A DNA stretch of 60,000 bases from Adiantum capillus-veneris (lineage: Eukaryota > Streptophyta > Polypodiopsida > Polypodiales > Pteridaceae), in contig CM043960.1 of NCBI GenBank assembly GCA_014529385.2, forward strand, positions 25,962,396 to 26,022,395, written 5' to 3'. The notes beneath the pieces are model-generated. The model ran no database searches and had not been told where the DNA came from. It was given only the letters and a program-made list of their open reading frames with translations. The position numbers were made by a program, and so were the translations under genes. Shown in pieces: positions 45,610 to 56,410 of this stretch; the first letter of the stretch is position 1, and each line of letters opens with the position of its first letter.

Positions 45610-47469
45610 ATGGGGTACACACTTTGGGATCCCGAATCTAGAAAAGTTGTCCGCAGCAATGATGTTCACTTTAATGAATCCAAATATCATACTAAACCAG
45701 AGAGGGTTGAGGAGATTAGAAGAGTTGTCTTCCAAGAAGATGGACCTGCACGTGCAAGACAAAATGTCAGGGCTCAAGAGGAGCAAGGACAGGATAGAGT
45801 GGAACCACAAGTTGTGGCTGAGCCTGAGCCACCTATTGTGCGTAGATCTGGACGTGTCACGCGACCTCCTGATAGGTTTGTTCCATCTATGAACTATGTC
45901 ATGTTGACTGATTGCAATGAGCCTTCATGTTACAAGGAAGCAGTGCAAATGAAGGACTCCGGGAATTGGCAATTGGCCATGCAGTCAGAGATGACAGCTC
46001 TGCATAAAAACAAGACATGGAAGCTAGTTAAATTACCACAGGGCAAAAAGGCTCTACCTTGTAAATGGGTTTACAGGTATAAGATCACCGCTCATGATAG
46101 TCAGCCAAAGTACAAAGCAAGGCTTGTTGCCAAGGGCTTTAAGCAAGAACAAGGCATTGACTTTGATGAAGTCTTCTCTCCAGTGGTCAAGATGACTACA
46201 TTGAGATGCTTTCTTGCATTGGTCATATTAGATTTGGTGTTGCACCAAATGGATGTCAAGACAGCGTTCTTGCATGGTGATTTAGATGTGGAAATTTACA
46301 TGCAGCAGCCAGAAGGGTTTGTTGAGAAAGGCAAGGAAGATTGGGTATGCCAGTTGTTAAAGAGTCTTTATGGCTTAAAACAATCACCGAGGGCATGGTA
46401 CCATAAATTCCACAAGTTTATGCTTTCTCAAGGCTACAAACGTAGTGAGGTCGATCATTGTCTATATACAAAGAAGGCTAAGGATGGTAGTTGGCTGATC
46501 CTTATTTTGTATGTGGATGACATGTTGATTGCTGGCAAGCACTTGGAAGAAATTTCAGCTTTGAAGTCAAAGATGGAAAAATCGTTTGACATGAAAGACA
46601 TGGGTGAGGCAAGTCATATACTTGGTCTGCGCATTGAGAGAGACAGATCAAAGAAGTTGATTTGGTTATCTCAAACAGAGTATATTGACAAGGTTTTGCA
46701 ACGTTTCAATATGGAGAAGGGAAAGGCACTGAGTGTTCCATTGACACCATATGTGAAACTTAGCTAACAAGATTGTCCTGTGTCTGAGGAAGAACAGGCT
46801 GAAATGGATAAGATTCCATATGCGTCTGCAGTGGGTAGTTTGATGTATGCAATGATTGCTACTCGCCCAGACATTGCATTTGCAGTGGGAGTAGTAAGTC
46901 GATACATGTCAAACCTAGGCAAGAAACATTGGGAGGCAGTGAAAGGAATATTGAGATACCTGAAAGCTACAAAGAGTATGCGTATATGCTATGGGAGTCA
47001 GGAGCTAAGTGTAAAGGGTTTTACAGACTCAGATTATGCAGGTGACTTAGACAACCGAAGGTCTACGTCAGGGTATGTCTTTACATTGGCTGGTGGAGCA
47101 GTATCATGGTGTTCTAGATTACAAGATTGTGTTACTCAGTCTACTACAGAGGCTGAATATTGTGCAACATCAAAGGCATGCAAAGAATCAATTTGGCTTA
47201 ATCGACTAGTAACAGATTTGGGAATCAAAGAAGAGATGCCTGTGTTATATTGTGATAGTCAAAGTGCTATACAATTGGCTCGCAATCCAGTTTATCACTC
47301 AAATACAAAGCATGTGGATGTGAAGTGTCATTTCATCAGGGAAATGCTCGAGGATAAGCAACTTCAGCTTATCAAAGTTCACACCACAGAAAATCCTGCT
47401 GATCTACTTACAAAAGGACTTCCCTCAGAGAGCTTTGCGCATTTTCGCAAGCAGTTAGGTGTAGGGTAG
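45610..47469 (+). pseudogene. Copia-2 copy C: RT and RNase H
   Basis: Nearly identical to copy B from GYxLWDPESRKVVRSND onward: RT with KYKARLVAKGFKQ, MDVKTAFLHGDL and YVDDM (about 46508), one codon deleted in the FLALV segment. TAA 46765-46767 is at the same codon as in B, then RNase H to TAG 47469. The upstream join lies within integrase C-terminal sequence about 20 codons after the join in B, so the two deletions are independent. Confidence 0.93.
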
Positions 47470-47558
47470 TACATCACTTCTCTACATCTCTTGTATATTA
47501 GCTTGTATAGTAGATTCTCTCACACTTAAAGTACCACATTGGACTTTAAGTGGGAGGT

Positions 47559-47581
47559 TGTTGGGGTATAAAGCCCAATGT
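47559..47581 (+). repeat. 23-bp stub of Copia-2 3' LTR
   Basis: TGTTGGGGTATAAAG...AATGT, then a jump to sequence matching 46980 onward. Confidence 0.92.
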
Positions 47582-47583
47582 AC

Positions 47584-48156
47584 GCGTATATGCTATGGGA
47601 GTCAGGAGCTAAGTGTAAAGGGTTTTACAGACTCAGATTATGCAGGTGACTTAGACAACCGAAGGTCTACGTCAGGGTATGTCTTTACATTGGCTGGTGG
47701 AGCAGTATCATGGCGTTCTAAATTACAAGATTGTGTTACTCAGTCTACTACAGAGGCTGAATATGTTGCAGCATCATAGGCATGCAAAGAATCAATTTGG
47801 CTTAATCAACTAGTAACAGATTTGGGAATCAAAGAAGAGATGTCTGTGTTATATTGCGATAGTCAAAGTGCTATACAATTGGCTCGCAATCCAGTTTATC
47901 ACTCAAAGACAAAGCATGTTGATGTGAAGTATCATTTCATCAGGGAAATGCTCGAGGATAAGCAACTTCAGCTTATCAAAGTTCACACCACAGAAAATCC
48001 TGTTGATCTACTTACAAAAGGACTTCCCTCAGAGAGCTTTGCGCATTTTTGCAAGCAGTTAGGTGTAGGGTAGTACATCACTTCTCTACATTTCTTGTAT
48101 ATTAGCTTGTATAGTAGCTTCTCTCACACTTAAAGTACCACATTGGACTTTAAGTG
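47584..48156 (+). repeat. Direct duplication of the Copia-2 RNase H/3' end
   Basis: Offset 604 bp from 46980-47552. Encodes RNase H again, with TAG near 47777 and a Cys replacing Arg near the end. A CCTGTTGAT variant separates it from the first copy (CCTGCTGAT). Confidence 0.93.
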
Positions 48157-48358
48157 TGAGAGAAGCTACTATACAAGCTAATATACAAGAGATGTAGAGA
48201 AGTGATGTACTACCCTACACCTAACTGCTTGCGAAAATGCGCAAAGCTCTCTGAGGGAAGTCCTTTTGTAAGTAGATCAACAGGATTTTCTGTGGTGTGA
48301 ACTTTGATAAGTTGAAGTTGCTTATCCTCGAGCATTTCCCTGATGAAATGATACTTCA
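47925..48358. repeat. 211-bp inverted repeat with 12-nt loop (fold-back)
   Basis: Left arm 47925-48135, loop 48136-48147, right arm 48148-48358; I count three mismatches. Both arms share the GTTGAT variant of the duplicate. The inner part of the arms is the natural CACTTAAAG / CTTTAAGTG inverted repeat that every Copia-2 3' end has before its polypurine tract. Confidence 0.93.
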
Positions 48359-48363
48359 TGACA

Positions 48364-50225
48364 GACCACATGACACACAACAAGGCACAACATGGAAAGA
48401 TGCAACACAAGTCTCGTGCATCGCACCAACACAAGAAGTACCCGCTATGAAGATAGCACAACTTCAAAAAGAACCAACTTGATCTCAAGAGCTACTTAAC
48501 GAAGCACAAGAAGTCATATCATCAGGCATTAAACAGATGCCAACATCAGATATGAAACCCTCTCGGATGGGGGGAGTTCAAACTCAACAAAGAGACCCTA
48601 TATCTTCAAGAGTGGGATTAAGAGGTCCAGCTTTACAAGAAGCAGTGTCCTTTTCAGGAGTCCAAGTGGAATTTCAAGAAGCATTGGAAGATGCCGAGCC
48701 GGAGGAGAGACCACTGGAAATTCACAATGCCCAATGTAAAAGTTCAGGTCAAGATGTCATTGTGGTCGACAAATACGATAGGCACTATGAAATAGCCGAT
48801 GTGAAAAATATGGATGAGTTTAGCAATTGTGGGCAACCTATAAGTCACTTACTTGGACCCCGTCCAAAAGCACCATAAAGGGAAATGAAAATCAAAAATT
48901 CGGTTCGATCTTCACCCTCGGTGCAGAACTCGCAAAAATCAACTCGAAAACATAGCCCTAAGGCTATGCAGAAGCCCCACGTCAAAGACCATATACTGAT
49001 GGACGAATTAGCACTACAACTGCTAGAAAGATTTGATCTTGTATGCAAGCAATAATGGAAGCTATTTCAGCTTCTCAAGGACAAGACGATGAAGGATAAA
49101 GAGACGAAGCCAGTGGATACACCTAAGTCAGTCGTAATCTACGGGTTCATGCATGCAAAGAAGAGGTCATATCTGTATCTAGATACCACACGAAACCATT
49201 ATCAACAGTATTATGGAGAGCTGCCTCATCCAAAGGGTGCCCATGTTGAGATAACAACATATTGCGACCAATGTGCCATTGGTCATTTAGTGAAGGACTG
49301 CCCAGCAAAGCTCTACATGGAAAAGAAGAAGCAACAAGCCAAAAGCAAAGTTCAGACAGTGACAACAAGGGAAGGAAAGCAAGAATCCCCAACGAGATCT
49401 CCGAAAAAGAAGCAGATCTTGTCGCAGAGCACAAAAGATAGGCTCAAGACACAGTTGCTTGAAGTCAAGGGTGTCAACGACATTATCATAGAGAATCAGG
49501 GTTTCAAAAAAGATCAATTTAATCAGCTGATTCAAGATCGTTTAAGGAACCTCAATGAGGACAAGTCAAAGCATCCACAAGGTGATGAAGATGAAGCTCG
49601 TAGTTCAAGGTTCGAGAGCAAAAGAAGCCAAGATTCTGACGATAGTGAGCCAACACAAGAAGAGGTGGCAGAGGTAACAAAAAATCTTAGTGCCACGTCA
49701 CAAGTGGAAGACATGCAAATAGAGTCAATGGATGAAGCTGAAATTCTACCAAATAAATTCTCTACTGTGGACTCTTCATTGGTGATTGAACAAATCAAAG
49801 AGTATAAGAAGCTAAAAGAAGATGTAACTGAAGACATAGAATGCACAGAAGAACAAGAAATGACTGAGTCCAAGATTGACTACCAAGGACAAGCAATACA
49901 GGATATGAATGAATGTTTTCGAGAAGAGACTCTACAAAAACCCATGGAACAATGGAAACCAAAGGCCACGGCGACCATTGCATCAGAAGAAGAGAGTCAA
50001 CCTCAACATCCTGCAACTCAAGCTTCAAAAAATTTCCAAGCAAAAAAGTCACCATTGAATGACGTTCAAGTGCTAGAAGAAGTAAATAGTGACAGAGAAC
50101 TTTTGAAATCTTCAATTATGGTCATCACGACTAGCTCTCAAGAAAGCCAGCCTACTACCGCTCCAAGATTATCAGCTGCCGACAAAGGCAAAGCCAAAAT
50201 GAGCCCAAAAATGTCCTACCAATAG
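48364..50225 (+). pseudogene. Element D gag-like frame continued, with variant zinc knuckle
   Basis: Same phase as 43915-44514, with stops at 48480 (TGA), 48876 (TAA), 49053 (TAA) and 50223 (TAG) but no frameshift. Each stop is one C-to-T change from CGA, CAA, CAA and CAG. At about 49261-49305 it encodes CDQCAIGHLVKDC, a zinc knuckle with C-x2-C-x3-H-x4-C spacing, as in element A. A Lys-rich then Glu/Ser/Gln-rich tail of about 300 residues follows, likely disordered. It would act as a nucleocapsid-like RNA binder if functional. Confidence 0.75.
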
Positions 50226-51002
50226 AAGCAGCCCCTTAAATCAGAGTCTTCAATCCAACCCTGAAAAGTTCAAGATAGAGCTTCTACATCAACTGAACAC
50301 ATGCTTCCACATGAAAGGCAGACTCCAAAGACAGTCTTTCAACCGAAATATCCTACACTGCGAGATCACCGTCAACAAAGGTCTTCAAAGATCTACATTA
50401 AAGCTAAATAAATAAAGGTCAAGGACCCAATACGGGTAAATGATCCTAGCCAATTGATGAAAGGTAAATACATGGGATGGATATCCTCCCACTACAGCTT
50501 AGCAGAGCAAAGCTATTATGAGGGTCAAAAGAAACTTTGGTTACCAAAACCACAGACCTTGGCTTATGTGGTGGATAAAGGTTTCAAAAATCATCCCCAA
50601 AAGCAACAAAGCTCATATTTATATCGGCAAAGGAGACCAACCAACAAGGCTCTCCAAAGGGATGCAGGAAATTTCAAATCCAACTGGCCTTCATACCAAT
50701 ATAGGACTTCATCGATAAATAATCCCAAAAATGGCACTCGTGTACATCTCAATACCACATCAAAAACATCATGGGAAGTGCCATCTACAATTCTTCGAGC
50801 ACAAGGTTACTATCGAGGAAATCGGAGAATCTGGCTACCAAAGATGCCAGGTAAACATTCTTCAATCCAACGACTTCAGCTTGAAAATAATCGCAATTTC
50901 ACGAAAGGCAAAATCAAGGACAATGTCACAGTCCAGGCAAAGGATATCTGCAAAGACACGCTAATCACACGATGCAGATACAAATGGGTGCCAAACACAT
51001 AA
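50226..51002 (+). pseudogene. Element D WxPK-repeat region
   Basis: Continues the same phase past TGA 50262 and TAA 50409. It encodes SYYEGQKKLWLPK (about 50508-50549), a full unit WEVPSTILRAQG plus YYRGNRRIWLPK (50772-50843) and RYKWVPNT at the end. Element A has the same unit after integrase; here it follows Gag directly, so the whole enzyme block is absent in D. Confidence 0.75.
50772..50843 (+). repeat. WxPK repeat unit of element D
   Basis: 24-codon unit in phase with the D frame. Compare 11728-11796 and 59097-59168. Confidence 0.8.
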
Positions 51003-52450
51003 CGAAGAAGATTGAAGTCATCTCTAACTCTCAAGAAATGTCAAGACATGATAGACAAAGTGTTACGGAGAATGGAGCGAGCCAATCTTCTCAACCAAGG
51101 GACCAACAACAACAAAAATAAATTTTGACAACCAAGGTCACCCAGGTATGGCAAAAGAAACCAATATTGCCAGTATGGTCCTTTACAAATCCTCTCTTCG
51201 AGGATGGGAGTTTTGAATTTCAAAACCTATTCTTGGTCGAAAGCTCCCGAGAGTAAGTCAAGTCGCCATAAAAATCATGGCATAAGAGTCAAGAGTCGGG
51301 CAGCTGAGCCACTAAATGAGCAAGCGTCAGACCCAAGCTTCATGTCTTAATATTTTTTGTGGTCTATGAGTCTAGATATTTAGATTATAGCTGAAGATGG
51401 AAGAGTTGAGCATATTGTAAAATTGAGTTGCTCGTGCTGGATAGGTGAGCATAAGAGTCGAAGTCTACTATTTTAAATGGTGGAGTGGCAGAGTAGTCGA
51501 GAAAACACTCACGCACATGAACACAGTGAGGAGAGTAAAAAAAAACCTCGTCGACAAAAACCCTTCTTGTGAGTAACGGCAGCTCTTGAAGTCAAATATA
51601 TTTTTGCTTCTCTAGTTACGTTCACTCCTAGAAGCACCCATTCAAACTCTTCTCGCACTGCATATTATTTCCCATGCATCTATCTGTGTAAGCATATATA
51701 ATGTCCCATCATTGGAAATTTGCATTTGACACGATTTGTGTTCCACCCATGCACTTACACAACAAAATGACGATGACAAAGCGGTAACAGGTTTCATAAG
51801 CATTTGCTCAACAACAACGACTCTGACTTCAAGCTGCTAACACTTATCCAATGGATATCCAGTCAATAATAGTAGCCATACAGCCATAAGTACTTTAACT
51901 CAACAAAACTTGGTTACATCAAACATAAGTACTTATAGCCTTACATTTAACTGTGACTAAAGGCATTTTTTTCCCACTGGGTTTTTCCCTTTAGTCCTAT
52001 CCAGGTATCCAAGTCCTTCATTTTGTAATATACGCCACATTTTATTTTTTATATAACCACAGAAAAGCAGACCAACGACATCCCCAAACAACTACATGCT
52101 CATCAACTAGAAGATCAAAGGGGAATGGCCCAGAAAAAATTCAAAAAGGCTTCAAGATTACAGGTACACGTGCAGGATGACAGCCAAAGAACAAACAATA
52201 CAGAGCTGCCAAGATAAAGACTTGCTGCAACAACAAACCTCACTCGACTTATTCATGATACAACAACCAATCGGAGGGGGAGAGCTATGGCTTCAACTAC
52301 ACAACATGTACAAGAAAAAGGTACCTCTACAACATACAAAGCATCTGGTAGAAGCAACTGCAACAACAAAAGCTTCAACCAACACCAAAACATGAAGCAC
52401 TCGCCAAGGCCACTGCAGACATAGGGTCTTGTCGGGGACGACAAGACTTC
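51003..52450 (+). other. Element D 3' noncoding region, no gene
   Basis: Stops in all frames. Blocks such as GTGAGCATAAGAGTCGAAGTC, GAGCCACTAAATGAGC and CCCACTGGGTTTTTCCCTTT (about 51970) also occur, inverted, in element G at 57480-58560, so this is a conserved 3' region of the family. CTTGTCG-GGGA-CGACAAG at about 52428-52445 forms a hairpin just before the polypurine tract. Confidence 0.7.
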
Positions 52451-52462
52451 GGAGGGGGAGAG
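52451..52462 (+). other. Element D polypurine tract
   Basis: GGAGGGGGAGAG directly before LTR2. The same tract precedes LTR3 at 53546-53557. Confidence 0.85.
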
Positions 52463-53514
52463 TATTGAAAGCTCAACCTTTCAACAACCCTTCCACAAAT
52501 ATTCCTCAAAGATTCTCTAAAGATTCCAAATAAAGATGTTGATGAAGTGATGAAGACGAAGATGGATGCTGTAATGTGAAGATACAAGCTCATGGACATC
52601 ATCAAATATCCCATTATTATTATTTTGAGCCATTACAGCCACTTTTGTAATGTTTACGGGAACTTCATATTTTAAGTCGGCAATTGTATTTTGGCCACAG
52701 ATGCTTGTTGGATGAGCAAAGCCAGCTCACAGTGTTGTAATTAAGCTCTATAGAAGCCTAGGGACAAATCACGTCATTTTGGCCGGACATTAGGTTTTCT
52801 AAGGCTTAGTATATAAGCCAAAACCTAAAGCTTTGTAAAGAGACTTCTAATAATCTGATCTTCTGTGTCCTTGGGAGACTGCGAGAGAGTGAGTGTGTGT
52901 GTGTGTGCTACAGAAGCTATGCTGGTCGGAATCGAAAACGGAGAGTAGCAGTGTGTTGCCCACGAGGAGAGCTACGTGTTGATACTTACATCACGCGCGT
53001 TCGTCTGTGTTTTGGAAGATTCACCCGCGAGCTACTTTTGGAGTTTCGGTGAGTAACTGTTGTCCGTTTTTGCATTTCAACATATCCACGCGATCAGAGC
53101 GAGTAGAGCTACACATTAGGCACTTTAGTTTTCGAAAACGTCGACCTGCAAAAACCGGCCGGACATCCTACGCGTTTTCTGCACGGAGGATATTGGGTAG
53201 GTTTTTTTGGTCACGGACCTTAGGGAGAGTGGCCTATTGGTGTTGATAGGATATCCCTCAAGTTTCGTGACGTTTCAAGAACGTCTAATGGACTTTTGTC
53301 TTGCGGTAGCATCATAGGAGACTCTCACATTCACAGAACCGATGGCATGTAGATTTGATATCTCTGTAGGAAGTAGTCATTAGTCGGTCGAGTAGAGGCT
53401 GACACCCTTTGCTTGCTTCCACACGCCTGTGGGTCGAGCTTCATCCTCAGTTGACATTATATGTTAGGTGATTTCTCGCTATGCTGACATGCGTCACGGC
53501 ATATCCGTCCAACA
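52463..53514 (+). repeat. Element D LTR2
   Basis: 1052 bp, starts TATTGAAAGC (one change from TGTTG) and ends CGTCCAACA. It is followed by TTTGCGCCGCTG, a mutated start of the primer site, which joins straight onto the sequence before the polypurine tract of LTR3. Confidence 0.95.
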
Positions 53515-53557
53515 TTTGCGCCGCTGTTGGGGACGACAAGACTTCGGAGGGGGAGAG

Positions 53558-54622
53558 TGTTGAAAGGTCAACCTTTCAACAACGCTTTCACAAAGATTCC
53601 ATAAAGATTTCTCAAATATTCTCTAAAGATTCCAAATAAAGATGTTGATGAAGTGATGAAGATGAAGATGGATGTTGTAATGTGAAGATACAAGCTCCTG
53701 GACATCATCGAATATCCCATTATTATTATTTTGAGCCATTACGGCCACTTTTGTAATGTTTACGGGAACTTCATATTTTAAGTCGACAATTGTATTTTGG
53801 CCACAGATGTTTGTTGGATGAGCAAAGCCAGCTCACAGTGTTGTAATTAAGCTCTATAGAAGCCTAGGGACAAATCACGTCATTTTGGCCGGACATTAGG
53901 TTTTCTAAGGCTTAGTATATAAGCCAAAACCTAAAGCTTTGTAAAGAGACTTCTAATAATCTGATCTTCTGTGTCGTTGGGAGACTGCGAGAGAGTGAGA
54001 GAGTGTGTGTGTGTGCTATAGGAGCTACGGGGGTCGGAATCGCAAACGGAGAGCAGCAGTGTGTTGCCCACGAGGAGAGCTACGCGTTGATGCTTACATC
54101 ACGCGCATTCGTCTGTGTTTTGGCAGATTCACCTGCGAGCTACTTTTGGAGTTTCGGTAAGTAACTATTGTCCATTTTTGCATTTCAACATATCCACGCG
54201 ATCAGAGCGAGTAGAGCTACACATTAAGCACTTTAGTTTTTGGAAACATCAACCTGAAAAAACCAGCCAAACATCCTACGCGTTTTCTCCACGAAGGGTA
54301 TTGGGTAGGTTTTTTTGGTCACGGACCTTAGGGAGAGCGGCCTATTGGTGTTGATAGAATATCCCTCAAGTTTCGTAACGTTTCAAGAACGTCTAATGGG
54401 CTTTTGGCTTGTGGTAGCATCATAGGAGACTCTCACATTCACAGAACCGATGGCATGTAGATTTGATATCTCTGTAGGAAGTAGTCATTAGTCGGTCGAG
54501 TAGAGGTTGACACCCTTTGCTTGCTTCCACGCGCTTGCGGGTCGAGCTTCGTCCTCAGTTGCCATTATATGTTAGGTGAGTTCTCGCTATTCTAACGTCC
54601 TTCGCGGCATATTCGTCCAACA
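53558..54622 (+). repeat. Element D LTR3
   Basis: 1065 bp, TGTTGAAAGG to CGTCCAACA. A small extra block near 53595-53615 explains the added length. Followed by AAAGG. Confidence 0.95.
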
Positions 54623-54627
54623 AAAGG

Positions 54628-56410
54628 GATGGTGAGGCCTAGCTCCTGTCCCTTTTGTTCTCCAGTCCTTTTAGTGCAAAAGAAAGACGGTACATATTGT
54701 ATGTGTGTGGATTATTGAGCACTAAACCATATCACTATCAAAACCAAATTTCCCTTGTCTCGGGTAGAAGATCTATTTGATAAGCTACAAGGCTGTACCT
54801 ACTTCAGTAGGATTGACTTTAAAATTGGCTATCATCATTTAACGATAGTGGATAAAGATATCCTAAAGACCACGTTTGTACAATGTTCGGTCTTTATGAA
54901 TATCTAATCATGCCTTTTGGCTTGAACAATGCACCAGTCACATTCAATCGTTTGGTAGAGAAAATATTTAGACCCTACCTCAAGTTCACTGGAGTGTTCT
55001 TTGATGATATCATCATCTACTCCAAGTCCTTGGAGGAACACAAGCAACATCTCCAAGTGATTTTTCAAGCATTCAGGGAGAACAAGCTTTTTCCCAACCA
55101 AAAGAAAAGTGAATTTTTCCTTCAAGAGATTCAATACTTAGGTCATATTATCTCTCAAAATGGTATCTATATGGATGCATTGAATTTATAGGCAATACAA
55201 GCATGGCCTAATCCAAGGAGTCTACATAAGCTAAAAAGCTTTATTGGTATGTGTGCATACTATAGACACTTCATAGCAAAATTTTCTCTAATAGCAGGAC
55301 CATTACATGACTTAACAAAGAAGAATGCATGGACTGCTAAGGAGAAAAATGCTTTTGACAAGCTCAGAGAGAAGCTTGCCTCTCAAGCATTCCTCATGCT
55401 TCTGGATTTCTCAAAGCCATTTGAGGTTCAATGTGATGCTTGTGGTGATTGCCTTGGAGTAGTCTTGCTTCAATAAGGGCATGCCATAGCATATAAGAGC
55501 CAAAGGCTCAATACAGATAAATGGGTCTTGGGCGTTTATGAGAAAGAGCTTTTAGCTGTTCTACATGCCCTAGACACATGGAAGCACTATTAATTTGGGA
55601 CTCCATTCATTTTACAAACAGACCACCAAAGTCTCAAGTACTTCATGATGACGCAAACCAAGCTTTTCGACAAACAAATGAGGTGGGCAAATTTTCTTTC
55701 GCAATTTTATTTTCATATTGCTCACTTTGCTGGTAAGCATAATCAAGTGGCCGATGCACTTTCACGATGACCAAAAGTCAATGCAGTGTCTATAGCAACT
55801 CACAATGATCTACCTTCTATGATAGATGAGTATGCTACTGACCCTGACTTTAAAGATGTAACATCAGACCTTGCTTTGGGAAAGAAAGAGGAACCATTCA
55901 CCTTGTAGGATGGTTATCTTCTCCATGGCAATAGGCTATGTGTTACCCATTCCCTTCGTGAGAAAGTCATGTATGAATCCCATGTTCCTCCCTATATGGG
56001 GCATAGAGGCATTCAACCTACTCTTTGAGAAGTAGAGACGTACTTCTATTGGCCTACCATGAAAGTGGACATACAAGAGTATGTTTCAAAATGTGTGGTA
56101 TGCCAAAAGACTAAGCATGATAGAGGGAAGAAACCTGGATTACTCCAGCCATTGCCAATCCCTAATTCACCATGGAAGAGTATATCCATGGGTTGTATCT
56201 CTGGATTACCCAAGTCTATTTTTGGGAGTACGGGAATATGGACAATAGTCGACAGGGTTAGCAAGCAAGCACACTTTATTCCTATCAAAAATACTATTAA
56301 GGCACATCAAATGACAACCATCTTCATATCTCATATTTTCAAACACCATGGATTAGCAACATCCATCGTGTTAGATAGAGATCCTAGAATGACCAATAAT
56401 TTCTAGAAAG
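54628..56410 (+). pseudogene. Element F RT, RNase H and integrase, heavily decayed
   Basis: Resumes the Pol of F: SPVLLVQKKDGTY, then TGA replacing Arg in CVDYR, a frameshift near 54880, RT FFDDI at about 55000, several stops (near 55189, 55474, 55591, 55768 and 55906), RNase H segments (VQCDACGDCLG, YEKELLAV, QTDHQS), an integrase zinc region (HRG...CVVCQK), and a core where the first catalytic Asp is Gly (SMGCISG). The second, in LDRDPRMTNNF, is kept. A TAG at 56403 replaces the following Trp, and element G begins about 56411. Family-3 Pol; no function remains. Confidence 0.88.

Larger units (their letters stand above)
44516..48358 (+). mobile_element. Copia-2 copy C with duplicated and folded-back 3' end
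   Basis: 5' LTR 44516-44707 (192 bp), primer site TGGTATTAGAGC with one mismatch, an internal region with a deletion different from copy B, and the start of a 3' LTR (47559-47581, 23 bp). Then comes a direct repeat of 46980-47552 at 47584-48156 (offset 604), whose last part is followed by its own reverse complement (48148-48358). The right end is thus not an LTR but ends CTTCA, as a normal LTR does, and is followed by the TGACA duplication. Confidence 0.93.
36711..54622 (+). mobile_element. Element D: large non-autonomous LTR element, three LTRs, two nested Copia-2 copies
   Basis: LTR1 36711-37762, primer site, palindrome-bearing leader, degenerate gag-like and WxPK frame (43915-51002), 3' noncoding region, polypurine tract, LTR2 52463-53514, a 43-bp spacer holding the start of the primer site and the polypurine tract, then LTR3 53558-54622. 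One AAAGG duplication surrounds everything. No protease, RT, RNase H or integrase is found once nested Copia elements B and C are removed. It therefore depended on other elements' enzymes, perhaps an A-like one, judging by shared Gag knuckle and WxPK features. Confidence 0.88.
34320..56410 (+). mobile_element. Gypsy element F (family 3, chromovirus-like Pol), split by element D
   Basis: Order: partial 5' LTR, tRNA-Met primer site, leader, gag, protease remnant, RT start, then element D (36711-54622), then RT, RNase H and integrase, then element G. The two Pol halves join in frame through one AAAGG copy. Stops, frameshifts and an internal gag/protease deletion show that it is dead. Confidence 0.85.
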
